The notes beneath the pieces were generated by a model. It was not told the DNA's origin. It did not search any database and saw nothing but the letters and a program-made list of their open reading frames with translations. 64,000 bases of DNA from CAZOOM01 sp964460795. Lineage in GTDB: Bacteria; Omnitrophota; Omnitrophia; Omnitrophales; Aquincolibacteriaceae. Made by a program: the position numbers and the translations under genes. The stretch is taken from contig CAYWRU010000006.1 in assembly GCA_964460795.1 (NCBI GenBank), positions 20,806-84,805 of the forward strand, read 5' to 3'. Of the stretch, positions 47,301 through 52,705 are shown piece after piece; the first letter of the stretch is position 1, and the number at the start of each line of letters is the position of its first letter.

Positions 47301-50300
47301 TTTGGGTGCTGGCTTTATTATCGTGATACCCATAAGACTTCCGGCTCAGAACCCAATAAAGATCCATTACCTCCAGCGGTTTCTCCTGAAAAATCTCCGC
47401 GCTCAGAAGTTCGGAATGATTCAAAGAAAATAAAAAATCTTAAAGTTATTTCGACTTCTAAAAATCCACCCTACTTGGTTTTTGAATTAGATTCAGCGAT
47501 GTATGGTAAAGCGATACGCCGGGCCATTCCAAAAGATGCCAATTTTCCATCGGGAGCATCTATGGATGCAATCAATGTAAATGCTGCGCGAAAAAGTGGC
47601 GAATCAAAGGGTGAATTACAGAAGGATGAACGCTATCCAAAAGGAGCCCGTATTCATGTTACGCTGAGCTTTAATGCCAGTCTTCAAGCTGCGCGTTCTG
47701 AGGTGCGCAGTCAATCTTCCGCGTTGGAAGAAATTCACCTTTCCGCTGAGCTCAAGGAATTTTTACAATCCCAAAAAGTGATCGCCCTGGTGGCGCCGCC
47801 GTGGGCGGGGAAGGGGACTCAAATTGAATGGCTTAAAAAAGAATTGGGATTTGAAGACCTTGTGGTGGGCGAATATGTGCGCGGAGCTTTGGATGTAAAA
47901 AAGGGCGAAATTGCGGAAGGACATCCAAGATATAAAGAGTTCAAGGCCATGCGGGATATTATTCCGGATAGCGATTTTGCTTTAATGGCCGCCGGAAAAA
48001 TAATGACGGATCCGACCGCGCTTGCGATTGTCAATCTTGCGCTCTCCTGGCCCCGCTATCAAAAAGCCTCTGGAATTATTTTGGACGGCTTTCCGCGAAA
48101 TATTCCGCAAAAAGATTTTATTGATACGGATCAGGTCATTTGGAATCAATTGCCGCTCAAGGTGGGGCTCTATGTGGGCATGGATATCCCCCGGGAGACA
48201 TTGATAATTCGATCAGGTTATGACCGGGGAAATCGGGTTGATCGTGACAAGGCAGGGACGAGACTGGAAGAGTTTGAAAAATTAACCCGGCCGCTCATGG
48301 ATTTCTTAAGAAAAGAGCCGTATGCCGTTTTCTTTGATGGAGATAATCGTTTTTATGATGCCCAAAAACTAAACCCCATGCCGCGAGAGGAAAGTATTCT
48401 AGCCGTGAGACGCGATATGGTGGCAGCGCTTGAGGCGTATCGCCTAAAAAAGCCTCCTGAAGCCCGGCCTGCTCATTTTGATTCTTCCGGATCGGATGCG
48501 CCAAGGACGGGATTAGCGGGTTTCAATGTTCAGTCCTTTCCTGTGAACCCCTCTCCAGTAGGATTGGAACGCTCTGAACTTCGGGCGAATGAATTTGCAG
48601 ACACTCGGATTTTAGTTGCAGAAGATGATCTCCCGATTAGAGCGTTGTTAAGAAGCCTTTTGAATCGGGAGGGTTTTAAAAACGTATTTATTGCAGCCGA
48701 TGGGCAGGAAGCCCTTCAAAATGCGGAGGCGAACCCTCCGGCTCTTTTGATGACGGATGTAAAAATGCCAGAAATGGATGGGATGGAGCTGGCGGTTAGG
48801 CTAAAAACGAAATACCCTCAGCTCCCTATTATCATTTGCAGCGGACATGCTCACTTTGCAGATTTGCCTGAGGCCCTGCAGCATGGGAAAAAGGAAGTAT
48901 TCTTCTTATCAAAACCTTATCAAGCTGCCGCGGTTCCCCAAACGATTTTTAGAATGTTCCGAACAGGCCCGGCTAGTAAAAAACAGGATGAACTGTTCAA
49001 GGTTTTGACTAAAATTAATGAAGCGAATCGCTCGGATTTAGCAGGTGCGCTGCCAACTCCCCGGACCGTGCTTTCATTTGTGGCTTCCGATCTTCCAAGT
49101 TTCCAATTTATGGATGAAGCGGGGCGATGGAATTCAACGGGTCCTCTTAAAGAGGCTAAGGAATTTCTCGATCTTCTTATGAAGGACGAGAATTTGATTA
49201 AGCATGAAAAGTGGAATACGGAAATCGAACCTCTCTTAACAGAAGCCATCCAGGGTTTAGCGGCTTTGATCCAGGATATGCCGGAAGGAGGGAAGTCGGC
49301 GGGTCTTCGATCGGAAATGCGAGGCCGTGAGCCGATGGAGTTAGCTCGAATTTCATGGAATGATTTACAGGGAAAAGTTTTTTCAGCTGGATCCAGTTTG
49401 CTTGCGGATAAAGGCCGGATTTCCATTCACTTTAAGGGCCTTGCAAAAGAATGGGAGAGCCGTGCATTCAAAGCGAATCAACTCCAAATGCTTGCAGGAG
49501 ATCTGATCAAATTTATCCGCCAGGAAGAGTTTGAGCCTGGGGAGTCTCTTTATGAGATTGAAATCAAGGGAAATCAAATCCACATATTACAGTATCAAAC
49601 TGCGGGTAAAATAGTTGATCTTGAGGATGTTCTGCCACGGCTTTTATTTATTGCATCCCGCGGCTTGGCCTCAAAAAGAATCATCGAGCTTTATTCTCTC
49701 ACGGCCTCCGGTATCCCTGAAAAATTTCAGGGAGATCCCCAACATACAGCAGCGGTGCGGAGCTTCATCCACGAAAAATTACCGGCAGGGCTCAGTGATT
49801 TTGCGGTGTCCCGGATGATTTTTTCCGAAGGGGTAGGCGTTTATTTTGGAACCTATGCCGCGTACCAGGCATTTAAAAGGACGACCGCGCGTTCTGAAGT
49901 GCGGCAGGGACAGGTCTCCGCCGCGCCGGAAGCACGCAGCCTTACCGAAAGAAATACTCAACCGGCCGTTGTTTTGTCTGCTTCTCTTGTGAGACCTGTC
50001 CCTGAGACACACCGTGCGGAAATGCGATCTGATTTAAAGTCGAAGCCTGTGGAAGTGATCCTTCAGCTTAAATCTTCTGATAACGGCTTATCTATCGAAA
50101 AGATTGCCACTTTGCATTATGCTGAGATTGCTCATGCTCTTCATAATCCAAAGGTGAATCTCCGCGGTGTTCTATCAGCTAAAGACAGTGGTAATACTAT
50201 GTACGGATCGGTGTGGGCCCGAGTTAAGTTTGATTCTGTGAGGCCTCCCAAACTGACCCTGCGCTTTCCTGATTCTTTTAAACGTTCTGAAGTGCGTAAG

Positions 50301-51452
50301 GTGGGTGAGCCTGAAAAATTTCTGGAATTTGCGGGGAAGCTCGATTCCGCACAGGATATTCTAGGGATTTTGAATTTTGCGGTGGCTCAGTATCAGCAAA
50401 ATCCTGAAGTGGCAAAAGCAAAGCTGCCTGATCAGTTTGAAAGTCAGTCCGCGCGTGTTTCTCCAACGGATCAGATGGTGATTGTCCAGTGGATAAATAC
50501 TGAAAGAATTAGCAATGAACGATTGTTCGGCCGTGCCTTGACCGATTTTATGGAGTCATTCGCTTCTGATTCGGAACGGCTGGCGGCATTTCATGTTTCT
50601 TTAATTGATGCGCTCCAGCATTCCGCTGAGTTCGCACTTGCCCGCTCCGAGCTGCGCAGTGCCTGGAACCCAGGAGAAAAAGCAGCGCTGCAATTTTTCC
50701 GTGCGGGAATTCTTGCGGCCCGTCATGTGGGTGAGGAGTTAAGACGTCTTGTTCAAATCTTTTTTGGATCCAGCCCATCGATTGTTATGGAACGCCCAGG
50801 AGTTTTGAACCTTCGGGAAGCTGCCCCGGTCTTGGCCAAAGCCATCGGATCATCCCGAGTTTTAAATCAAGTAACCCATCGCTCCTCCGTGGATCCGCGA
50901 GGTGTCGTGATCGATGTTCGCGATGATTTGAGTGCAAATAAACTCTTTTCTCTTTTAACTTATTTAGGCAAGTGCCCTCAAGGACTTACCTATTATCTTC
51001 TAAACCGTACCCCAGGAATCGAGAGCGAGCAGCTCATGGCGGGTCTTGCGGCCTTAGCTGAAGATACCTTGGGTTTAAAAATAGAAGAAATTACTAAACT
51101 GATCCACATTACGGATGTGACAGATTCATCATCGATCAATTTCATAGTGCAACGAATCCTAAATCAGTATGGCGACCATCCGCGCATAGCTCTTCTTGCT
51201 GACAATCTGCAGGATCCTTCAATATTCGGGACTCGGGAGGACAGCCGGTCCATTTTGAAAGTGTCTAGAGGGACTAAGGATCCCAACGCTTCTGCGGTCT
51301 GGATCTCGGAGTTTTTACGCACCTCGTCTGAAGCCCAATTTGAATTTCGCGTCATGAACCCTCCAAATTCTACCGAGTTTTTTGCCGGAGACAATTTTGA
51401 GAAACTGGTCAATGAGCTTGCCGCTATAGCTCATCTCGCCACCCAAGCCTAA
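38307..51452 (+). CDS. Giant multidomain protein (4,381 aa) with repeated R-S-E-[V/L/M]-R tags
   Basis: One uninterrupted frame of 4,381 codons, start TTG at 38307 without a clear SD; a GTG at 38379 is an alternative. Residues 41-59 are hydrophobic and followed by SAPAYA, a credible export signal. Recognisable modules in order: TraB/ChaN-like (about 90-510), hexokinase (1115-1583), glutamate dehydrogenase (1600-2165), uridine-kinase-like with lost P-loop (2170-2450), a membrane helix (2485-2510), helical region (2660-2950), second helix (2987-3007), adenylate kinase (3150-3400), response-regulator receiver (3428-3548), then unassigned modules. Eighteen R-[S/A]-E-x-R pentapeptides lie mostly between modules. 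The catalytic residues I can check in hexokinase, dehydrogenase, adenylate kinase and receiver are kept. The fold mix is cytosolic, yet the N-terminus looks exported. A polyprotein is my inference; nothing in the sequence proves cleavage. Confidence 0.9.
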   Translation: MKFLLSHGNFLKSLLSSEKEFISIVTLKSHQSCSAFNFRRIFAAITTIIFFCEQILISAPAYAVPPVSEAPFASNQKQLTLSESLGKIDEQTSGFDRTLIHIQEAHGVLQGQLQIEKTLKSLFDRYGVDTVFLEGSASRLHPELAQFDSKDISRNHEILSALLRRGLASGPELFLSSHSQVRAYGIESASLYAENARAMVRVLKNTESIQSWQRWADGQLKMLQGKLLNLKLRQLLSRLEKWKQGESSQGNDIPYFFQEARRELGLDFQDPRHQLEWPMLVRLAKLFEFEKKINPTKLEKEKKTFSIFLSHLPPSIRLPVEDLLKQPLGTQSLSDPETGLLFERMAAALPQNFPYARFPNLNRFIGHLILQSEIKTPFLTAELDLLTQKLVSSSVRTPEEKELVQLIEDVRLTHKSLDLELSASEYDSIQSKVLEPSELSKRILKMAKLNHLQIQPKPLLSLDAIYDDAMEFYHLAKMRDQILIRHTEEQMDALGKKKAVVITGGFHSEPFAESFKNKKINYVRITPQIHQLSGAASYQNRILQFLLPSEDPSRGTLHEAYYVMSRSDELQSLGVDPRRVRSEIRKVIAEFVKSNEPAFIYSARSEVRTESEAGQPPMRATTRAAGMRLTPDDLDNGSNTGTANRQAVRPVKKLARQAARHAFPGKIRSSKRSELRDFAPEVRSALEQVVSEYQRSGGQVFDDYRIVTGETPRFPKAVIIRTIQPASLDGQFSEVMRSAHQRSHPTQIVLEPVATKLTLEQFKAKRKMWLPDMKSGVVTFLQVKPDGHDFLWVVLEKYSHDFDIFIGPRRQLSSVPARNFYGPALSRGKNILFKEPYFPGLVLYLSGLDKAALEERLGVRPILIRKKNGGGDAVKVSLRILDEVRDVTKSESLPPAFRGIPGHLLLQHVVIKKNRLHASDLVEAANRESEAAVLTEEELADQIIAEMRNLELPASNDLREKLEKSLGDFALDAIPEDVRQIRHVLNLHGIPGSNQEINAQPDHAEIQSFIQLMESRMRSEVRSKPDLAKLTQNRAEIPLGLGRLPRFAQSQPSTRGDALTSDSSGPRASILPKKPKLLVSMQFIQNSAEKSTRGPNKVRSEVRQSFLSSKGQKTETRLEEIERELSLTLQEMKVVVRKFRQAMKDGLQGNPSSLEMIPSFVPEITGNEKGDYLAVDLGGTNFRILAVRLLGNGKYRILKMQSFRIPERVKAGVKGQELFDWMGERMAVFLQSNRLNQKQVWNFGATISFPVSLSALDQGVLTHMNMKGFVLPDLNNRSVNDLFSAAFKKYGIEKRVKLRAIINDTIGTHALADYLNPGKNILLAMIAGTGHNGSRKVSKKAIHKLAQTDPSGTMLINMETGAFDGLDFLPKEKQMDLSSSNPRIHAWEKMNSGKYVGETVRLYLKELIDQGHLFQDQKSKGKIPAHFQYPEPEFDRTIRETPERYSRRGFTATHMSQIMADETPDLSKAVKILRRLGVRYATHDDAESVRRVVAAVENRAASLYAMEIAAVHLAEDPKLHGHYTVAIDGSLYEKHLGFKSRILSYLSDLVGPEAAKHFQIQLTKDGSGLGAIVVAAAATQEAEKRSEVRDSEKILAGAMDQVKAVADKIKLKSRLLDKLLDFHRILQVDVPLQRMRFFDAGESHEVVVGQVLTDKVAGERYQVVSIEGEQVRLKSLDAPKEPDLVRNLKTGDGILTHHDGFRVMHNNALGATKGGLRYALDVDLAETKVLALWMSFKNAIAGNPYGGAKGGIQVDPRTLSKGERERLTRNFVEALFDECKKEFGNENAVGPYIDIPAGDVGTTEREMSWFMDEVLKRKLPKLVDTATLQSVKVGDTPYIKAFLEDKSLIERHLVFANLLATITAKPIELGGALDRTAATGRGVFVIAREAVRIFGEQLGMGTDMNDKRVAVEAYGNVGSFAARNHRSAGAKVMAIKDMVGVGKNVQVFAFRSRKKDQGINLDLLDEHRKIPGNDFSSFVQAYPDDVEAITEKEFWQSDVEILVPAAKQGTVTLEVARLIKEKGSVRLIVEGANGPLTKEAWEFLESRDNPEKPDIIIVPDVVANAGGVISSKNEWLQNLVLEQWPEAEAQSRMEEQILSAFHRVIDISRGLNISLRDAAYVRGIVQMVDAEIARDPALTAKMKTGWKPYELPESAMRWKPDTYHELNAIETREDRRKLIQLADQELEQRIHDVAKEAMNRLKPGKRAALLIGGLRASMKHAVTEDMTHLFEERGYKIKLLDLEHQKPSDVQRLRQGETVHAMTEDGHPEDLSWSDNELLVVEGIDALSPETLQALGDVPYYGVNTYQGPSLLLANNEVLMGFDIRLLMDMLASISLGTEHTIVEVIERWQKQRIEETRKVFEYAAHAHARINTFLPYELPMLIIPLLARIDDALKQNPQDEFVRNTLERLRKIFDQIWAWDDKLLEGQESRLRAFFERYHWRDQPRNGLNGSAHRSEARTEVTGDFEFAQYAAEFKAMDPLANAGWLGLGFSAVVSLAVFAVLGLAMLLASPWIRAYEMDQDGLDPFSSGNDSLSPRSEMRATSAADKALLIAAMFRNGHFTTPQGLADYINRMNTRLSQGVMAAPGDSPDSLLIYTTGKNGYASLEVIANIHEGEVQNGIEIARAMMEVFQRANNPAGESPDQNNPAKEKRSELRKKNTQPGFKNAPDLPEMIALRDSVSNLLPVLDVPSTRRAGEAARKLGVAVQFLSGHRDRELTAGLEGIALLVEGLGRFESQLSRIRKDALASRTNEDVILEEIQNAEIEFSKSLNPVGKALLAFLYPDSELLRNDFPESMRQVSETLMARLKRTLEHSLPAYVDLLLARRAAKNDPVQIMKTMMEALSQLGFILELIENKTNERQEAASLANSYSRESSWTRMRHAIAESSFFTWFVRQFAQTGANLPQHKKIFNERAYREYRDMISNMRKTVYLAHDNLDMKMHLHYIPLKPDSSRSELRSDLKQPGRAQPKVRYPKRVYRNRSDVNFKRLLILTGMIVVAFGCWLYYRDTHKTSGSEPNKDPLPPAVSPEKSPRSEVRNDSKKIKNLKVISTSKNPPYLVFELDSAMYGKAIRRAIPKDANFPSGASMDAINVNAARKSGESKGELQKDERYPKGARIHVTLSFNASLQAARSEVRSQSSALEEIHLSAELKEFLQSQKVIALVAPPWAGKGTQIEWLKKELGFEDLVVGEYVRGALDVKKGEIAEGHPRYKEFKAMRDIIPDSDFALMAAGKIMTDPTALAIVNLALSWPRYQKASGIILDGFPRNIPQKDFIDTDQVIWNQLPLKVGLYVGMDIPRETLIIRSGYDRGNRVDRDKAGTRLEEFEKLTRPLMDFLRKEPYAVFFDGDNRFYDAQKLNPMPREESILAVRRDMVAALEAYRLKKPPEARPAHFDSSGSDAPRTGLAGFNVQSFPVNPSPVGLERSELRANEFADTRILVAEDDLPIRALLRSLLNREGFKNVFIAADGQEALQNAEANPPALLMTDVKMPEMDGMELAVRLKTKYPQLPIIICSGHAHFADLPEALQHGKKEVFFLSKPYQAAAVPQTIFRMFRTGPASKKQDELFKVLTKINEANRSDLAGALPTPRTVLSFVASDLPSFQFMDEAGRWNSTGPLKEAKEFLDLLMKDENLIKHEKWNTEIEPLLTEAIQGLAALIQDMPEGGKSAGLRSEMRGREPMELARISWNDLQGKVFSAGSSLLADKGRISIHFKGLAKEWESRAFKANQLQMLAGDLIKFIRQEEFEPGESLYEIEIKGNQIHILQYQTAGKIVDLEDVLPRLLFIASRGLASKRIIELYSLTASGIPEKFQGDPQHTAAVRSFIHEKLPAGLSDFAVSRMIFSEGVGVYFGTYAAYQAFKRTTARSEVRQGQVSAAPEARSLTERNTQPAVVLSASLVRPVPETHRAEMRSDLKSKPVEVILQLKSSDNGLSIEKIATLHYAEIAHALHNPKVNLRGVLSAKDSGNTMYGSVWARVKFDSVRPPKLTLRFPDSFKRSEVRKVGEPEKFLEFAGKLDSAQDILGILNFAVAQYQQNPEVAKAKLPDQFESQSARVSPTDQMVIVQWINTERISNERLFGRALTDFMESFASDSERLAAFHVSLIDALQHSAEFALARSELRSAWNPGEKAALQFFRAGILAARHVGEELRRLVQIFFGSSPSIVMERPGVLNLREAAPVLAKAIGSSRVLNQVTHRSSVDPRGVVIDVRDDLSANKLFSLLTYLGKCPQGLTYYLLNRTPGIESEQLMAGLAALAEDTLGLKIEEITKLIHITDVTDSSSINFIVQRILNQYGDHPRIALLADNLQDPSIFGTREDSRSILKVSRGTKDPNASAVWISEFLRTSSEAQFEFRVMNPPNSTEFFAGDNFEKLVNELAAIAHLATQA
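38574..39836 (+). other. Giant protein: N-terminal TraB/ChaN (Tiki)-like domain
   Basis: Residues about 90-510. Motifs LIHIQEAHG, VDTVFLEGS and, far downstream, VVITGGFHSEP match the pattern of TraB/PrgY/GumN and ChaN-type Tiki-superfamily proteins, where an early His/Glu pair and a late GGxH form a putative metallopeptidase or ligand site. If it is a protease domain it could be relevant to processing of the same chain, but this is speculation. Confidence in the family is moderate. Confidence 0.5.
41649..43055 (+). other. Giant protein: hexokinase domain
   Basis: Residues about 1115-1583, flanked by tags at 1099 and 1585. It is a eukaryotic-type hexokinase rather than a bacterial ROK or Glk fold: phosphate-1 motif DYLAVDLGGTNFR (Asp1171 onward), sugar site GATISFPVS, catalytic-loop INDTIGTHALAD (Asp1304), METGAFDGLDFLP, EKMNSGKYVGE, adenosine motif DGSGLGAIVVAA. 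Full family length, so the domain is probably an active sugar kinase. Confidence 0.9.
43104..44801 (+). other. Giant protein: Glu/Leu/Phe/Val-type dehydrogenase domain
   Basis: Residues about 1600-2165. Substrate-binding block FRVMHNNALGATKGGLRY, catalytic lysine in GGAKGGI (Lys1749), catalytic aspartate in IPAGDVGT (Asp1799), Rossmann block EAYGNVGSFAARNH and VEGANGP. An insertion of about 60 residues sits before the HNNALG motif compared with ordinary glutamate dehydrogenases. Residues needed for catalysis are kept. No tag separates it from the following uridine-kinase-like region. Confidence 0.9.
44814..45656 (+). other. Giant protein: uridine-kinase/PRK-like domain with lost P-loop
   Basis: Residues about 2170-2450. 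The fold cues are those of uridine-kinase-like NTPases: AALLIGG then ASxK-like loop, FEERGYKIKLLDLE, LLVVEGIDALSPE and the later region with HTIVEVIERW and INTFLPYELPML. The expected G-x4-G-K-[S/T] reads GGLRASMKH (residues 2212-2220), so the last loop Gly and the Ser/Thr after Lys are gone. It should not hydrolyse ATP normally; a pseudokinase or structural role is inferred. Confidence 0.65.
47754..48506 (+). other. Giant protein: adenylate kinase domain
   Basis: Residues about 3150-3400, between tags at 3130 and 3422. P-loop APPWAGKGTQ (Lys3169), LVVGEYVRGAL in the AMP-binding region, the DGFPR motif in GIILDGFPRNIPQ, and a short lid NRVDRDKAGTRLEEFEKLTRP. Zinc-finger cysteines are absent. 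It is nearly complete and probably active. Confidence 0.85.
48588..48950 (+). other. Giant protein: response-regulator receiver domain
   Basis: Residues about 3428-3548, straight after the tag at 3422. Acidic pair in ILVAEDD, phosphoacceptor Asp3484 in LLMTDVKMPEMDG, conserved Ser in IICSGHA and Lys in FLSKPY. All receiver residues are kept. No DNA-binding output domain follows; about 110 residues of unassigned helical sequence lead to the next tag. Confidence 0.88.
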
Positions 51453-51458
51453 GCATAA

Positions 51459-51475
51459 GCAAGGGGACAGGCCCC
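51459..51475. repeat. REP-like repeat, copy 1
   Basis: GCAAGGGGACAGGCCCC, directly after the giant gene. It is 15 of 17 identical to the copy at 52049. GGGGACAG-type palindromes of this kind are typical of REP elements (family knowledge). The two copies flank the toxin-antitoxin pair. Confidence 0.5.
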
Positions 51476-51497
51476 GAACTGCCCATCTTGATTATAG

Positions 51498-51519
51498 GAA
51501 TACAATGTATTACAATTCC
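51498..51519. promoter_or_regulatory. Predicted promoter and operator of the toxin-antitoxin pair
   Basis: Two TACAAT boxes (51501-51506 and 51511-51516) lie within an imperfect palindrome bounded by GGAAT and ATTCC. The second box ends five bases before the toxin ATG, leaving room for almost no leader. Autoregulation by the antitoxin complex is plausible. Confidence 0.4.
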
Positions 51520-51521
51520 TT

Positions 51522-51794
51522 ATGCAAGTTTACTATAGCGCTCATGTAGCTAAGGCCGTCAAAAAACATCAGCTGCCCAAAGAAGTGTGGGAGGATTTTC
51601 GCGATGCATTTGAGGCTTTAGCGGCGAGTCGAAATTTCCGCCTCTTTGATATCAAAAAAATGATGATCAAGGGGCCTTATGTTTATTTCCGGCTTCGAGT
51701 GCGTCAATATAGGGCTCTTTTCCACGTAACCAGCGGTCATATTTACGTTGAAGAAATCGGCCCAAGAGGGGAGATCTACAGACGATGGCGATAA
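51522..51794 (+). CDS. RelE/ParE-superfamily toxin
   Basis: A 90-residue basic protein with the RelE/ParE layout: an N-terminal helix pair (AKAVKKHQLPKEVWEDF) and a beta-sheet carrying YFRLRVRQYRALFHV and IYRRWR, the usual Arg-rich catalytic face of mRNA interferases. The gene overlaps the antitoxin gene by 10 bases and precedes it, opposite to the usual antitoxin-first order of relBE. Confidence 0.75.
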   Translation: MQVYYSAHVAKAVKKHQLPKEVWEDFRDAFEALAASRNFRLFDIKKMMIKGPYVYFRLRVRQYRALFHVTSGHIYVEEIGPRGEIYRRWR

Positions 51795-51997
51795 AAACAG
51801 TCCGGTTCAATAAAGCGGAAGAAAGAATTCTTAAGAAGATTCTCCTTTACTACAAAACCGACTTTTCAGGCTGCATCAAAGAATTGATGGCCGAAAAACT
51901 GGAGGATCTTAGCGATGTTGCGGCAATTCAGACTATTCGGGAAGGAAAGCCAGCGGATTATCTCACCCGTACGGATATGGATAAGCTTTTTAAATAG
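51785..51997 (+). CDS. Antitoxin, DUF6290/ribbon-helix-helix-like
   Basis: A 70-residue protein. The start KTVRFNKAEERILKKILLYY looks like a ribbon-helix-helix strand and helix, followed by IKELMAEKLEDLSDVAAI and a C-terminal DYLTRTDMDKLFK segment likely to wrap the toxin. This matches DUF6290-type antitoxins found with RelE-like toxins. It overlaps the toxin gene. Confidence 0.7.
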   Translation: MAIKTVRFNKAEERILKKILLYYKTDFSGCIKELMAEKLEDLSDVAAIQTIREGKPADYLTRTDMDKLFK

Positions 51998-52048
51998 AGT
52001 TTATGAAAAAGAACATACTCCATAAGCGAATGCAGGAAGGCTATCAAA

Positions 52049-52065
52049 GCAAGGGGGCAGTCCCC
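52049..52065. repeat. REP-like repeat, copy 2
   Basis: GCAAGGGGGCAGTCCCC, matching copy 1 at 51459 in 15 of 17 positions. A TCCCC-TG-GGGGA palindrome follows at once. Together the two copies bracket the toxin-antitoxin pair. Confidence 0.5.
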
Positions 52066-52151
52066 TGGGGGACATGCCTCATTTGCGGTGTCAGAATGGG
52101 TTAACTTTACAGAACACTGGGAATCAGGTACTCTAATAGCAGGTCATCCAT

Positions 52152-52568
52152 ATGAAAAATTTAAACCTCATTCATCTGCCGGTGGTGGCTCTCGCGCTCA
52201 TATCTTTCTTGGCGCTGCAAAATCATTGCGGCTTGGAACGCGCCTTTTCACTGCTTCAAAATTCTCACGCTTCGATGACCGCAACTTCTGAGCATGCGCA
52301 TTGTCATGGAGGCACCGGTTCGGATCAAAATAAAAAAACTTGTTCCGGAGAATTTTGCTGCACTCAAATCCATGCGGATTTAACGGGTAAACTTCCTGAA
52401 ATTCGCCTGTCAGAAAATTCCGTTTCTGAACGGCCGCTTATCGATTCAAAGGAATCCGTGGCACAGCCGTTTGCGCATTCCTATTATAGAGATGTCGGGC
52501 CGCCGCATCTTTCCTTTCACGATCAATTCTACCTCGAAGCCTTTCCTTCTCACGCGCCTCCTTTCTAA
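52152..52568 (+). CDS. Small secreted Cys/His-rich protein of the metal efflux locus
   Basis: A 138-residue protein: N-terminal hydrophobic segment (VVALALISFLAL), then a Cys/His cluster with HAHCHGG and CSGEFCCTQIH. It looks like a periplasmic soft-metal-binding protein. I know no family name for it. It lies 137 bases before the efflux genes on the same strand and is probably part of the copper/silver locus. Confidence 0.6.
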   Translation: MKNLNLIHLPVVALALISFLALQNHCGLERAFSLLQNSHASMTATSEHAHCHGGTGSDQNKKTCSGEFCCTQIHADLTGKLPEIRLSENSVSERPLIDSKESVAQPFAHSYYRDVGPPHLSFHDQFYLEAFPSHAPPF

Positions 52569-52705
52569 GTCACGGCCTGAGAACTCTCGGCGTTTTGATT
52601 TAAGTGCCGAAGTTGATTTTCCAACCTCAGGTCCTCACTGAAACTAAGTAGCGATCCGATAACGGATTGAATACTTATTCCCAAAGTTACAACCATGAGG
52701 TCTGT

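Larger units (their letters stand above)
40047..50657 (+). repeat. Eighteen R-[S/A]-E-[V/L/M/I/A]-R tags in the giant protein
   Basis: First bases of the tags: 40047, 40116, 40320, 41358, 41601, 43059, 45669, 45915, 46260, 47163, 47400, 47694, 48570, 49308, 49890, 50013, 50283, 50643 (residues 581, 604, 672, 1018, 1099, 1585, 2455, 2537, 2652, 2953, 3032, 3130, 3422, 3668, 3862, 3903, 3993, 4113). Fifteen are exactly R-S-E-[V/L/M]-R; the others are RSEIR, RSEAR and RAEMR. No two copies use the same 15 bases, so this is not a recent DNA repeat. Two copies continue as RSDLK (residues 2953 and 3903). The preceding residues are often basic, Ala, Ser or Pro, as in linkers. Confidence 0.9.

Noticed and set aside
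38307..51452. Giant ORF as an assembly artefact
   Set aside because: An uninterrupted 13-kb frame with intact catalytic motifs in several domains and a consistent protein-level tag is hard to create by error, though long-read confirmation is still worthwhile.
52003..52104. 33-codon ORF after the antitoxin gene
   Set aside because: It runs through the REP-like repeat and has no ribosome-binding site; probably chance.
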